Shown piece by piece: positions 17,478 to 27,128 of a DNA stretch of 64,000 nt. Under the pieces are notes generated by a model. It worked only from the letters and a program-made list of their open reading frames with translations. It was not told the DNA's origin and did not search any database. Where the stretch lies: NCBI RefSeq assembly GCF_017603825.1, contig NZ_CP072014.1, positions 2,170,001 through 2,234,000 on the forward strand, read 5' to 3'. Origin of the DNA: Arthrobacter crystallopoietes (GTDB taxonomy: Bacteria; Actinomycetota; Actinomycetes; Actinomycetales; Micrococcaceae). A program made the position numbers and the translations under genes. How positions within the stretch are numbered: the first letter of the stretch is position 1; each line of letters opens with the position of its first letter.

Positions 17478-17837
17478 ATGATAGGTACATGGCAGTCACT
17501 GGTCATTGATTGTCCGGATCCGGATTCCCTGGCCACGTTCTATGAGCAGTTGCTGGGCATGATCCGCATCCAGCATGACGAAGACGGCTGGATCAGCATT
17601 GGCGACGGGACGGGCCGCCCTGGCCTTGATTTCCAAAAGGTGGAGGATTACGTGCCGCCGCAGTGGCCCGGGAGCGAGCACCCGCAGCAGATGCACGTCG
17701 ACGTGCGGGTCAAGGACCTGGACATCGCCGAAGAACTGGCCCTCAGGCTCGGTGCCACCAGCATGGAGTCAGGCACGAAAACCTTCCGGGTCTATCTTGA
17801 TCCGGCGGGCCATCCCTTCTGCCTGGTGCTCTGGTGA
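17478..17837 (+). CDS. VOC-family (glyoxalase-like) protein
   Basis: A 119-residue vicinal-oxygen-chelate fold protein. It starts TWQSLVIDCPDPDSLATFYEQLLGM, with the pattern of a VOC domain, and ends AGHPFCLVLW. The ATG at 17478 is preferred over the ATG at 17445 because CAGGAG stands 7 nt before it and the shorter protein has the usual domain edge. Candidate metal/His positions are H in the middle block (QMHVDVRVKD) and near AGHPFC. The substrate is unknown; many such proteins are annotated glyoxalase or bleomycin-resistance-like without proof. Confidence 0.85.
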   Translation: MIGTWQSLVIDCPDPDSLATFYEQLLGMIRIQHDEDGWISIGDGTGRPGLDFQKVEDYVPPQWPGSEHPQQMHVDVRVKDLDIAEELALRLGATSMESGTKTFRVYLDPAGHPFCLVLW

Positions 17838-17959
17838 CGCTGTCTGACATGCCCCTGCAAGTTGGCCTGCTGTTGCGCTGAGGTTGGACCGGGGGGATCG
17901 CCCGCTGGCCGGTCGTTCGCCTGCGGTGGAAGCAGCCCGCGCGCAGGGTCAGGATTTGA

Positions 17960-17965
17960 GACAAT
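17960..17965 (+). promoter_or_regulatory. -10 hexamer of a leaderless transcript
   Basis: GACAAT ends 6 nt before the ATG at 17972, which has no ribosome binding site. Confidence 0.45.
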
Positions 17966-17971
17966 AGCTCC

Positions 17972-18502
17972 ATGCAATCCCTTGGGAACCCCTCAGCGAA
18001 TACCTCTGCCAACCGCATCATGCCGTTCAAGGCGGGCAATCTCGGCATCGCCGTCATGGTGCTGGTTTTTCTTTTTGCGGTTGTTTTCGCCGCCAACCAG
18101 AACGATGTGATCGGCTGGATCGTGGCCATCATCGCGCTCGGCTGGCTGTTGCTGGCTGCCTTCGTGGTGTTCAGTGTCCGGGGCGCCACCAAGAAGGCCA
18201 AGGAGAAGTTCGCCACGGCCCAGGCAGATTTCGCGGCCCAGCAAATGCCGAAGGGCACCGCCGGCGGCACCGCCGTGGTGGAGGAGCAGGTGGCCAAGGC
18301 CAACGCCGTCCGGGACGAGAAGCTGGACCACAGCTTCAAGATCGTCCAGGTCCAGGCCAAGGTCGTCCGGGACTATCTGGGCAAGGACGAGGGCATGGTG
18401 GAGCGCGCGCTCGATACCATCGAGGTGACTGCCCACAACGGCCGCGGCATGATCCGCAAGAACGACGGCGAAGCTCCGGTTACGGGCACGGTTGTCAACT
18501 GA
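17972..18502 (+). CDS. Two-helix membrane protein of unknown function
   Basis: A 176-residue protein I do not recognise. After a polar 18-residue tip there are two closely spaced hydrophobic segments (about 25-42 and 47-67). A basic helix follows (GATKKAKEKFATAQADF). The Ala/Gly linker leads to a charged region (KIVQVQAKVVRDYLGKDEGMVERALDTIEV) that looks helical and could be a coiled coil, and the tail contains NGRGMIRKNDGEAP. This gives a short membrane hairpin with a cytoplasmic domain. It stands directly upstream of the exonuclease III gene but appears separately transcribed. The start has leaderless -10 spacing. Confidence 0.75.
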   Translation: MQSLGNPSANTSANRIMPFKAGNLGIAVMVLVFLFAVVFAANQNDVIGWIVAIIALGWLLLAAFVVFSVRGATKKAKEKFATAQADFAAQQMPKGTAGGTAVVEEQVAKANAVRDEKLDHSFKIVQVQAKVVRDYLGKDEGMVERALDTIEVTAHNGRGMIRKNDGEAPVTGTVVN

Positions 18503-18516
18503 GCTGCGGGCTTGGG

Positions 18517-18522
18517 TAAGGT
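18517..18522 (+). promoter_or_regulatory. -10 hexamer of the leaderless exonuclease III transcript
   Basis: TAAGGT ends 6 nt before the GTG at 18529. A TTGTCA (18492-18497) stands 19 bp upstream of it and may be the -35. Confidence 0.5.
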
Positions 18523-18528
18523 AGTCGA

Positions 18529-19410
18529 GTGAGTTTGGCACCCGAGGGCATCGTTCAGGAATCCGGTACTGCAGCAGGCGGAGCAGGCATCGCGGTCAGG
18601 CAAAAATTGCGGATCGCCACCGTCAATGTCAATGGCATCAGGGCCGCCTACAAGCGCGGCATGGAAGCCTGGCTGGCGGAGCGCGACGTGGACATTCTGT
18701 GCCTGCAGGAAGTCCGGGCTCCTGACGCGATTGTGCGCGAACTGCTCGGCGACGGCTGGCACATCCTGCACGCCGAAGCCGAAGCGAAGGGCCGAGCCGG
18801 TGTCGCAATTGCTTCCCGCACCGCACCGGTGGCCACCCGGGACCACATCGGCGACGACTACTTCGTCACCTCCGGCCGCTGGGTCGAAGCCGACTTCGAG
18901 ATCCCGTCCGATGGCGGCACCCAGACCCTGACCGTGGTCAGTGCTTACGTCCATGCCGGCCAGGCTGATACGCCGAAGCAGGTGGACAAGTACCGCTTCC
19001 TGGACGTCATGGGCAAGCGCCTGACGGAGCTGAAGACCACCAAGGACTACGCGCTGGTGGTCGGGGACCTCAACGTCGGCCACACCACCCTGGACATCAA
19101 GAACTGGAAGGGCAACGTCAAGAAGTCCGGCTTCCTCCCGGAGGAACGGGCCTACTTCGACCGCTTCTTCGGCGACGAGGTCGGCTGGCAGGACGTCCAC
19201 CGTTCCCTCGCCGGCGAAGTCCCCGGTCCGTACACCTGGTGGTCGTGGCGGGGGCAGGCTTTCGACAACGACGCCGGCTGGCGCATCGATTACCACATGG
19301 CCACCCCGGAACTCGCTGCCCTCGCGTCCGACGCCGTCGTTGACCGCGCCGAGACGTACGACGCGCGTTTCTCAGACCACGCACCCTTGGTAGTGGACTA
19401 CCGCTTCTAG
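18529..19410 (+). CDS. xthA: Exodeoxyribonuclease III family DNA repair nuclease
   Basis: A 293-residue EEP-fold nuclease, expected to act as 3'-5' exonuclease and AP endonuclease in base-excision repair. Family blocks in order are KLRIATVNVNGIRAAYKRG, ILCLQEVRA (metal-binding Glu), VVGDLNVGHT (catalytic Asp-x-Asn), TWWSWRGQAFDNDAGWRIDY and the C-terminal FSDHAPLVVDY (catalytic Asp-His). The GTG at 18529 is supported by the leaderless -10; the first 25 residues are a non-conserved extension. trpS follows after 15 nt. Confidence 0.94.
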   Translation: MSLAPEGIVQESGTAAGGAGIAVRQKLRIATVNVNGIRAAYKRGMEAWLAERDVDILCLQEVRAPDAIVRELLGDGWHILHAEAEAKGRAGVAIASRTAPVATRDHIGDDYFVTSGRWVEADFEIPSDGGTQTLTVVSAYVHAGQADTPKQVDKYRFLDVMGKRLTELKTTKDYALVVGDLNVGHTTLDIKNWKGNVKKSGFLPEERAYFDRFFGDEVGWQDVHRSLAGEVPGPYTWWSWRGQAFDNDAGWRIDYHMATPELAALASDAVVDRAETYDARFSDHAPLVVDYRF

Positions 19411-20496
<1,086 letters not shown>

Positions 20497-20498
20497 CA

Positions 20499-21128
20499 AT
20501 GTGCCAGCACCGGCTGCAGGTGGACCCTGGCGTCGCTCCGGACAGCGGCGTCCGTCCGGCTGCCCTGCCCGAGGTGGGCTGTGCCGGCGTCGTAATCGGC
20601 ATTCCGGAGCCGCTGGCCGGCGACCTTGAGGGCTGGCGTGCCTCCTTCGGCGATCCGATGGCCGCCGTCATCCCGCCACACGTCACGCTCGTGACGACGA
20701 CGCCGGTAGCGGACTGGGCTGCGACTACCGAGCACGTCCGCCGGATTGCCCGCAACCAGCAGCCCTTCACCGTGGCCCTGCGCGGCACCGGCAGCTTCCG
20801 GCCAGTGTCGCCGGTGGTCTACCTCAACATTGCCGAGGGCTTCGACGAAATCGTTGCACTGCACCGGAAGCTGCAGACGGGACCGTTGGCCCGGGAGCTG
20901 GAATTCGACTTCCACCCGCACATCACCGTGGCCCACGATGTCAGCGACGCCGGCATGGACGCGGCGGAAAATAAGCTTGCAGACTATGACGCGTCCTTCA
21001 CCGTCAGTAGCATGGGCCTGTACGAGCACGATTCGTCAGGAGTCTGGATACTGCGGGAAGAGCTGAACTTTGGGACAGAAATCGGCGCAGAGGGCAGCGC
21101 GCAAGGCGACGGGCAACAGCGGAAGTAA
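20499..21128 (+). CDS. 2'-5' RNA ligase / phosphoesterase superfamily protein
   Basis: A 209-residue 2H-phosphoesterase-like protein. The two His-x-Thr motifs are visible as PPHVTLVTTT (about residue 60) and HPHITVAHD (about 140). Such proteins act on 2'-5' linkages or cyclic phosphates, but the physiological substrate is unknown. The start ATG at 20499 begins 2 nt after the trpS stop; a GTG at 20580 nearer the conserved core is possible. The 3' end overlaps the next gene by 59 nt in another frame. Confidence 0.85.
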   Translation: MCQHRLQVDPGVAPDSGVRPAALPEVGCAGVVIGIPEPLAGDLEGWRASFGDPMAAVIPPHVTLVTTTPVADWAATTEHVRRIARNQQPFTVALRGTGSFRPVSPVVYLNIAEGFDEIVALHRKLQTGPLARELEFDFHPHITVAHDVSDAGMDAAENKLADYDASFTVSSMGLYEHDSSGVWILREELNFGTEIGAEGSAQGDGQQRK

Positions 21129-22215
21129 AACCGAAACACCGCATCCGCTCGAACGGCAGAAGCTGAAGGTCGCCGAGCTGGAAAAGCGGCGTGCCTTCGT
21201 CCGGGCCCGGCGTCAAGGCCCCACGGGCAAGACCCTGATGGCCGCCATGCAGTACCTGCTGGCGAAAGCCCACGCGCGGCGGGTCATGCGGGTCTGGATG
21301 CTCTACAGCATGCGCCATGGACCGCTCATGGCCGCAGGCAGCGCCTACAACATGTTCTTCTCCGTGGCAGCGATGCTGGTAGCGGGATTCTCCATCTTCG
21401 GCCTCATTGCCTCCGGAAACCGCGACCTGCAGCTGGCCGTGGTGGAAGTGGTCAACGATTCCACGCCCGGGCTGATCAATACCGGCGACGGCGGCCTGGC
21501 CACGCCGGAACAGCTCTTCTCCCAGAGCGGGGCGTTCGGCATCACGCTGATCATTTCCACGGCCGCCATGATCCTGACCTCCCTAGGCTGGATTGCGGGC
21601 CTGCGCGAAGGGATGCGCGGCGTCTTCGGGCTGCCGCCGCTGCAGGGGAACCCAGTCATGATCAAGCTCAAGGACGTCGGCACGCTGCTGTTGCTGGGGG
21701 TAGCGCTGATGCTGACCTCGGCCGTGGCCGGCATAGCGAACACCGCGCTGGATCTGATCATCAACCTGCTCCATTTCGACGGCGGCGCAGTGGTTCCGCT
21801 GACGAAGATCACCGCAGTGCTGGTCATGCTGCTGCTGGACATGGTGGCCGCCGTGGTGCTGTTCCGGATCGCCTCGGGTGTCCGCATGCCGCGCAGCATC
21901 ATGTTCCAGGCCGCGCTGATCGCGGGGATCGGCAGTACCGTGCTGCGGTACTTTGCGTCGGATCTGCTGGGTACCGTGGGAAACAACCCGCTGCTGGCGC
22001 CGTTCGCGGTGATCCTGGGCCTGTTTGTCTGGTTCTATTTCCTCAGCCAGGTGTACCTGCTAGCGACGGCGTGGGGCGCCATCGGCAAGGCGGACCTGCA
22101 CGCACGGGAACAATCCGGCGGCCGGACACGCGGCTTCCTTTCCCTGCGCCGGCGCGCCCAGCTGAAGCAGGATGGCAACCTCGAGCACGTGCTCGGCGGC
22201 GCCAGCGTTCCCTGA
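21070..22215 (+). CDS. YihY/BrkB-family membrane protein
   Basis: A 381-residue protein with a basic N-terminal cytoplasmic region (to about residue 75) and six hydrophobic segments. The conserved opening RHGPLMAAGSAYNMFFSVAAM leads into them, and the last contains FAVILGLFVWFYFLSQVYLLATAWG. The family was once called ribonuclease BN, wrongly; its function is not established. The TTG at 21070 follows GGAAGAG and lies inside the preceding gene. A later start would lose only the disordered tip. Translational coupling with the RNA-ligase-like gene is likely. Confidence 0.88.
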   Translation: MGQKSAQRAARKATGNSGSKTETPHPLERQKLKVAELEKRRAFVRARRQGPTGKTLMAAMQYLLAKAHARRVMRVWMLYSMRHGPLMAAGSAYNMFFSVAAMLVAGFSIFGLIASGNRDLQLAVVEVVNDSTPGLINTGDGGLATPEQLFSQSGAFGITLIISTAAMILTSLGWIAGLREGMRGVFGLPPLQGNPVMIKLKDVGTLLLLGVALMLTSAVAGIANTALDLIINLLHFDGGAVVPLTKITAVLVMLLLDMVAAVVLFRIASGVRMPRSIMFQAALIAGIGSTVLRYFASDLLGTVGNNPLLAPFAVILGLFVWFYFLSQVYLLATAWGAIGKADLHAREQSGGRTRGFLSLRRRAQLKQDGNLEHVLGGASVP

Positions 22216-22290
22216 GCCGGTTCCGCTCCGCCGGTTCCGCCCTGGCGGTGCGCCCCGCTGGTTCCGCCCCGCTGGCTTCCCCGGGCTGGA

Positions 22291-23070
22291 TCAGCTCAGC
22301 GGGTCTTCCGTATCCAGGTACTGGTTTGCCCAGGCGGCGATCAGGAGGCCGGCGCGGTCCGTCTGATCCCGGTCGGTGAGCATATGGTTGCTGCCTTCGA
22401 GCGAGATGAATGACTTGGGGTGCTTGGCCGCCGCGAAGATCTCGCCGGCGTTTTCCACGCCCACAGTGTTGTCGGTGGGGGAGTGCATGACCAGCAGTGG
22501 CCGGTCCAGGTTGCTGATGCAGCCGGTCAGATCGGTCCGGCGCAGATCTTCCACGAGTTGCCGGCGGATTTCGAGCCGTTTGCCGCCCAAGGTGATTTCG
22601 GCCGAGCCGGTGCGTTCGACGTCGTCAATCTCCTCGTCGAATAGGTGCGTGACATGGTCGGGCCGGAACGGGGCGGCCACGGTGGCCACGGCCTTGACCT
22701 CATCGAGGCCGCCAACGGCGCCCAGTACTGCCGCCCCGCCGAGGGAATGGCCAATCAGCAGCGAGATCCGGCGCCCGCTCTCGCGCATGAACGCCGCCGC
22801 ACTGCTGATGTCCGCCATTTTCGTGGAGAATGTGGCCGCCGACCAGTCCCCGGTGGAGCCGCCCAGGCCCGCGGCATCGTAACGCAGCACACCGATACCG
22901 TGCCGGGCCAGTGCCTTGGAGATCCGGGCCGCGGCGGCGCTGTTCTTGCCCAGCGTGAAACCGTGGCAGAACAACGCCCAGGCCCGCACTTCGCCGTCGG
23001 GAATATCCAGGACCCCGGCCAGCGTGGTGCCGCCAACCCCTGGGAAGTTCACTTTCTCGAACGTGGTCAT
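22291..23070 (-). CDS. Alpha/beta hydrolase
   Basis: A 259-residue serine hydrolase fold. The nucleophile elbow is LLIGHSLGGAAVLGA (Ser near residue 105). The oxyanion region is FCHGFTLGKNS. The acid and His are probably in LVMHSPTDNTVG and EGSNHML. This layout is typical of the family COG1073 or of the hydrolase half of OsmC fusions. The substrate is unknown. The ATG at 23070 has CAGGAG upstream. It lies downstream of sdhB in the same direction but is separated from it by a strong terminator, so it is its own unit. Confidence 0.9.
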   Translation of the reverse strand: MTTFEKVNFPGVGGTTLAGVLDIPDGEVRAWALFCHGFTLGKNSAAAARISKALARHGIGVLRYDAAGLGGSTGDWSAATFSTKMADISSAAAFMRESGRRISLLIGHSLGGAAVLGAVGGLDEVKAVATVAAPFRPDHVTHLFDEEIDDVERTGSAEITLGGKRLEIRRQLVEDLRRTDLTGCISNLDRPLLVMHSPTDNTVGVENAGEIFAAAKHPKSFISLEGSNHMLTDRDQTDRAGLLIAAWANQYLDTEDPLS

Positions 23071-23119
23071 GGTGCTCCTGTCTGGCCGTAAAGCCGGAAT
23101 GCGGGCGGATGGTTAAAAG

Positions 23120-23156
23120 CGTAAGGTGCCGATTCCTGACGAATCGGCACCTTACG
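23120..23156 (-). terminator. Terminator of the sdhCDAB operon
   Basis: CGTAAGGTGCCGATT (23120-23134) and its exact complement (23142-23156) form a 15-bp stem with a 7-nt loop, 49 bp beyond the sdhB stop codon. Confidence 0.85.
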
Positions 23157-23205
23157 TATGCTGGCAGGTCGCAAGGACCTGACGGACCCGGCAAGCCGGG
23201 ACGGA

Positions 23206-23994
23206 TCAGATCTTGCGGTTCAGCACGGCGTTCTTGACCTCGGCGATCGCCTTCGTCACCTGGATGCCACGCGGGCAGGCCTCGGTGCAGTTGAAGACGG
23301 TGCGGCAGCGCCACACGCCTTCCTTATCGTTGAGGATTTCCAGACGCATGTCGCCGGCGTCGTCGCGAGAGTCGAAGATGAAGCGGTGCGCGTTGACAAT
23401 GGCTGCCGGGCCGAAGTACTGACCGTCGGTCCAGAAGACCGGGCAGGACGAGGTGCACGCAGCGCACAGGATGCACTTGGTGGTGTCGTCGAAACGCTCG
23501 CGGTCCTCGGCGGACTGCAGGCGCTCACGCGTCGGCTCGTGGCCGGAGTTGATCAGGAACGGCATGATCTCACGGTAGGACTGGAAGAACGGCTCCATGT
23601 CCACGATCAGGTCCTTCTCCACCGGCAGGCCCTTGATCGGCTCGACGAGGATCGGCTTGGAGGTGTCCAGGTCCTTCAGCAGCGTCTTGCAGGCCAGGCG
23701 GTTGCGGCCGTTGATGCGCATGGCATCGGAACCGCAAACGCCGTGGGCGCAGGAACGGCGGAAGGAAACCGAGCCGTCGTGCTCCCACTTGGCCTTGTGC
23801 AGGGCATCCAGCACACGGTCCGTACCGAACATGGTCAGCTTGAACTCATCCCAGCGGGCTTCTTCCGAAACCTCGGGATCGTACCGGCGAACCTTCAGCG
23901 TGATGTCGAAGCTCGGGACTTCCCCTCCGCCGCCGACCCCGGGGGCCAGCTCGACCTTTGATGGTCCTTCGGGAATTTCGGTCGGGGTGCTCAT
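23206..23994 (-). CDS. sdhB: Succinate dehydrogenase iron-sulfur subunit
   Basis: A 262-residue subunit carrying the three clusters. The [2Fe-2S] ligands are in RRSCAHGVCGSDAM and RNRLAC; the [4Fe-4S] and [3Fe-4S] ligands are in CILCAACTSSCPVFW and CRTVFNCTEACPRGIQVT. It passes electrons from FAD in SdhA to the membrane quinone site. The ATG overlaps the sdhA stop codon by 1 nt (TAATG), so translation is coupled. The first 20 residues are an unconserved tail. The operon is sdhC-sdhD-sdhA-sdhB on the minus strand. Confidence 0.97.
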   Translation of the reverse strand: MSTPTEIPEGPSKVELAPGVGGGGEVPSFDITLKVRRYDPEVSEEARWDEFKLTMFGTDRVLDALHKAKWEHDGSVSFRRSCAHGVCGSDAMRINGRNRLACKTLLKDLDTSKPILVEPIKGLPVEKDLIVDMEPFFQSYREIMPFLINSGHEPTRERLQSAEDRERFDDTTKCILCAACTSSCPVFWTDGQYFGPAAIVNAHRFIFDSRDDAGDMRLEILNDKEGVWRCRTVFNCTEACPRGIQVTKAIAEVKNAVLNRKI

Positions 23995-25781
23995 TAGTAC
24001 TTCCTCACCATCGGTTCGTAGCGCGTGAATACAACCGGCTTCGTTTCCAGACGGATACCGGCGACGGACTCGGACGTGGCCAAGTCATCCTTGTATGCCA
24101 TGGAGTGCTTCATGAACTTCTCGTCATTGCGGTCCGGGAAGTCTTCCCGGAAGTGCCCGCCGCGGGATTCCTCGCGGTGCAGGGCGGCAACGGTCATGAC
24201 CTGGGCCATGTCCAGCAGGAAGCCCAGTTCCACAGCTTCGAGCAGATCCAGGTTGAAGCGGCGGCCGCGGTCCTGAATGCCGATGTTCTTGTAGCGCTCA
24301 CGCAGGGACGCGATCACATTCAGTGTTTCGTTCAGGGTCTGCTCGGTGCGGAAGACCTGGACATTCGCGTCCATGGTGTCCTGCAGTTCCTTGCGCAGCT
24401 GGGCAACGCGTTCGGTGCCGTTGGCCGCGCGGACCTGCTCGATCAGATCGATTGTGAACTGGTCCGCGTTTTCCGGAACCTCCACGAACTCCGCAACCTT
24501 GGCGTACTCGGCGGCGGCGATACCGGCGCGCTTGCCGAAGACGTTGATGTCCAGCAGCGAGTTGGTGCCCAGTCGGTTGGACCCATGGACGGAGACGCAG
24601 GCTACCTCACCGGCGGCGTAGAGGCCGGGGACAACCGTGTCGTTGTCCTGCAGAACCTCGGCCTTGATGTTGGTCGGGATGCCGCCCATCGCGTAGTGCG
24701 CGGTCGGGAAAACCGGCACCGGCTCGGTGTACGGCTCCACACCCAGGTAGGTGCGTGCGAACTCGGTGATGTCCGGGAGCTTGGCATCGATGTGCGCCGG
24801 CTCCAGGTGGGTCAGGTCCAACAGGACGTAGTCCTTGTTCGGGCCGCAGCCACGGCCCTCGCGGACCTCGTTGGCCATTGAACGGGCCACGATATCGCGG
24901 GGTGCGAGGTCCTTAATCGTCGGGGCGTAGCGCTCCATGAAGCGTTCGCCGTCGGCGTTGCGCAGGATGCCGCCTTCGCCGCGCGCGGCTTCGGAGAGCA
25001 GGATTCCCAGGCCGGCCAGGCCGGTCGGGTGGAACTGGAAGAACTCCATGTCTTCCAGGGGGATGCCGCGGCGGAACGCGATGCCCATGCCGTCACCGGT
25101 CAGGGTGTGGGCGTTCGAGGTGGTCTTGAAGACCTTGCCCACGCCGCCGGAGGCGAAGACGACGGACTTGGCCTGGAAAACGTGGATCTCGCCGCTGGCG
25201 AGGTCATAGCTGACAACGCCGGCAACACGCTTCTGCATGTAGGGGGTTCCGTCTTCGCGGAGTGCTTCCTCGTCGACCAGGAGCAGATCCAGAACGTAGT
25301 ACTCGTTGTAGAACTCAACGTTGTGCTTGACGCAGTTTTGGTACAGGGTCTGCAGGATCATGTGGCCGGTACGGTCAGCGGCGTAGCAGGCGCGGCGGAC
25401 CGGGGACTTCCCGTGGTCGCGCGTGTGTCCGCCGAAGCGGCGCTGGTCGATCTTGCCTTCGGGCGTGCGGTTGAAGGGCAGGCCCATCTTTTCCAGGTCC
25501 AGCACGGCGTCGATGGCTTCCTTCGCCATGACTTCGGCGGCGTCCTGGTCTACCAGGTAGTCGCCGCCCTTGACCGTGTCAAAGGTGTGCCATTCCCAGT
25601 TGTCTTCTTCCACGTTCGCCAGTGCGGCACACATGCCGCCCTGGGCCGCACCGGTGTGGGAACGGGTGGGGTAAAGCTTGGTCAGTACTGCTGTTCGCGC
25701 GCGCTGGCCGGATTCAATGGCGGCGCGCATACCGGCGCCACCGGCACCGACAATAACGACGTCGTACTTATGGACCTGCAT
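23994..25781 (-). CDS. sdhA: Succinate dehydrogenase flavoprotein subunit
   Basis: A 595-residue flavoprotein that oxidises succinate to fumarate in the TCA cycle. The FAD-binding N-terminus is KYDVVIVGAGGAGMRAAIES. The FAD-linked His is in RSHTGAAQGGMCAAL, and the catalytic region includes GGIPTNIKAEVL and RLGTNSLLDINVFG. The ATG at 25781 is chosen because AGAAAGAG precedes it and the conserved sequence begins three residues later; the frame is open for 9 codons more. A 135-bp gap with two GC hairpins separates it from sdhD. Confidence 0.97.
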   Translation of the reverse strand: MQVHKYDVVIVGAGGAGMRAAIESGQRARTAVLTKLYPTRSHTGAAQGGMCAALANVEEDNWEWHTFDTVKGGDYLVDQDAAEVMAKEAIDAVLDLEKMGLPFNRTPEGKIDQRRFGGHTRDHGKSPVRRACYAADRTGHMILQTLYQNCVKHNVEFYNEYYVLDLLLVDEEALREDGTPYMQKRVAGVVSYDLASGEIHVFQAKSVVFASGGVGKVFKTTSNAHTLTGDGMGIAFRRGIPLEDMEFFQFHPTGLAGLGILLSEAARGEGGILRNADGERFMERYAPTIKDLAPRDIVARSMANEVREGRGCGPNKDYVLLDLTHLEPAHIDAKLPDITEFARTYLGVEPYTEPVPVFPTAHYAMGGIPTNIKAEVLQDNDTVVPGLYAAGEVACVSVHGSNRLGTNSLLDINVFGKRAGIAAAEYAKVAEFVEVPENADQFTIDLIEQVRAANGTERVAQLRKELQDTMDANVQVFRTEQTLNETLNVIASLRERYKNIGIQDRGRRFNLDLLEAVELGFLLDMAQVMTVAALHREESRGGHFREDFPDRNDEKFMKHSMAYKDDLATSESVAGIRLETKPVVFTRYEPMVRKY

Positions 25782-25836
25782 ACCAGATGCTCTTTCTGTT
25801 GAAACCAAATGTTCTTCACGGGGCTGATGCTGCCTT

Positions 25837-25910
25837 GGGCGCTGCCTCGTCGGCAGCGCCCGCGGCGCCCTGCTGGATGTTCTGCCGGCCGCGTTTCCGA
25901 GGCGGCCGGC
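25837..25910 (-). other. Two hairpins in the sdhD-sdhA gap
   Basis: GGGCGCTGCC (25837-25846) pairs with 25852-25861 (10 bp, 5-nt loop), and GCCGGCCGC (25884-25892) pairs with 25902-25910 (9 bp, 9-nt loop). They sit in the only sizeable gap of the operon. They may protect or partly terminate the message and so set subunit ratios; that role is inferred. Confidence 0.55.
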
Positions 25911-25916
25911 ACCGGG

Positions 25917-26387
25917 CTACGGTGCGGGGCAGAAGGAAGGCAGCAGTTCAGCAGCGGCGTTCGGCGGGCACGGATCGAAGGTGAAGATCACCAGGGTGCC
26001 AAGCACAATGATGACGGCCGTGGCCGCGTAGAGAACGGACTTGAGCCAGAAGCGCGTGCCGTCCTTGTCCGCGTAGTCGTTGATGATGGTGCGGACACCG
26101 TTGGTGCCGTGCAGCATGGCCAGCCACAGCATGGCCAGGTCCCAGATCTGCCAGAACGGGTCGGCCCACTTGCCGGCCACGAAGCCGAAATCGATGGCGT
26201 GGACGCCCTCGCCGACCATGAGGTTCACAAACAGGTGGCCGAAGACCAGGACAACCAGCACGAGGCCCGAAACGCGCATGAACAGCCATGCGAGCATTTC
26301 GAAGTTGCCGCGGGAGCTGCCATGGCGGGTGTACTTCGGTGCAATGCGACCGGAGCGCGGTGCCTGGATTTCAGATGTAACTGCCAT
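25917..26387 (-). CDS. sdhD: Succinate dehydrogenase membrane anchor subunit
   Basis: A 156-residue membrane subunit with three hydrophobic helices (about residues 37-60, 72-95 and 118-140). The first carries LAWLFMRVSGLVLVVLVFGH, whose Ser/Arg and His fit quinone and heme contacts in this family. The last reads VLYAATAVIIVLGTLVIFTF. The ATG at 26387 has a GGGGG-containing site upstream and begins 2 nt after the sdhC stop. It anchors SdhAB together with SdhC. Confidence 0.92.
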   Translation of the reverse strand: MAVTSEIQAPRSGRIAPKYTRHGSSRGNFEMLAWLFMRVSGLVLVVLVFGHLFVNLMVGEGVHAIDFGFVAGKWADPFWQIWDLAMLWLAMLHGTNGVRTIINDYADKDGTRFWLKSVLYAATAVIIVLGTLVIFTFDPCPPNAAAELLPSFCPAP

Positions 26388-26389
26388 GA

Positions 26390-26773
26390 TTAGTGACCCC
26401 CGGTGAATGCGAGCGTAAGGTGACGGATCAGGAACGGAACCATGACGAGAACCCACAGCCCGACAACGCCCCACAGCAGCTGTGCCTGGTACTTCGGGCC
26501 CTTCTTCCAGAAGTCCACGAGGATGACACGCAAACCGTTGAAGGCGTGGAAGACGATGGCTGCTACGAGCCCCGCTTCCAGAAGGGCCATGAACGGGTTC
26601 TTATACGTGGCTATAACGACGTTGTATGCCTCCGGCGATACGCGTACCAGCGCGGTGTCCAGTACGTGTACTAAGAGGAAGAAAAAAATTGCGACGCCGG
26701 TGACGCGGTGTCCTACCCATGACCACATGCCTTCTCGGCCGCGGTAGAGGGTGCCTGCTGGTGTCTTCGACAC
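26390..26773 (-). CDS. sdhC: Succinate dehydrogenase cytochrome b subunit
   Basis: A 127-residue membrane subunit with three helices. The conserved region GREGMWSWVGHRVTGVAIFFFLLVH gives the Ser/Arg quinone contacts, and a His in VFHAFNGLR is a probable heme b ligand. The start is the GTG at 26773: GGAGG lies 8 nt upstream and the conserved KTPAGTLYRG follows. The longer open frame upstream is not supported. It is the first gene of the sdh operon, and its promoter must lie in 26774-27128. Confidence 0.93.
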   Translation of the reverse strand: MSKTPAGTLYRGREGMWSWVGHRVTGVAIFFFLLVHVLDTALVRVSPEAYNVVIATYKNPFMALLEAGLVAAIVFHAFNGLRVILVDFWKKGPKYQAQLLWGVVGLWVLVMVPFLIRHLTLAFTGGH

Positions 26774-27128
26774 TGAATTAACCTCCCTGCATCGCAAGGG
26801 CGCTAGCGTGGTTTCCACGCAGAGTTACGCCATGCGAGAGCGCTCTTCGTTCAAGACTAATCTAGGCTTCGCTCAGGGCTTATTCAATTTGAAGACATGG
26901 ACATGTGAGCTTTTTAACAGCGGGGCTGTCATGTACGCCCGATCCGCGCGAAATAGGGGCAAATTCGGGCATTTAGGCCATTAAAACGTGCCCTATTCCC
27001 GGGCTCGCAAACAGCCGGCAGCGTTCCGGCCAGGCGTTCATCCTGCGGACGGCACTTGACAGCTGCATGCGCCAGATCCCTCCACAGGATGAGTACACCC
27101 GGCGCCTGACTGGTCTACCTTTGAAGTG
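26774..27128. other. Intergenic region between divergent sdhC and manC
   Basis: About 355 bp without a supported gene. It must hold the divergent promoters. A perfect 10-bp palindrome AGAGCGCTCT lies at 26837-26846, 64 bp before sdhC. AATAGGGGCA (26952-26961) can pair with TGCCCTATT (26989-26997) apart from one extra G. TACCTT (27116-27121) is a -10 candidate just before manC. I see no RNA gene. Confidence 0.4.

Noticed and set aside
22216-22290. CCGGTTCCGC-like repeats after the YihY gene
   Set aside because: Short, imperfect and GC-rich; no clear unit or hairpin beyond what base composition explains.
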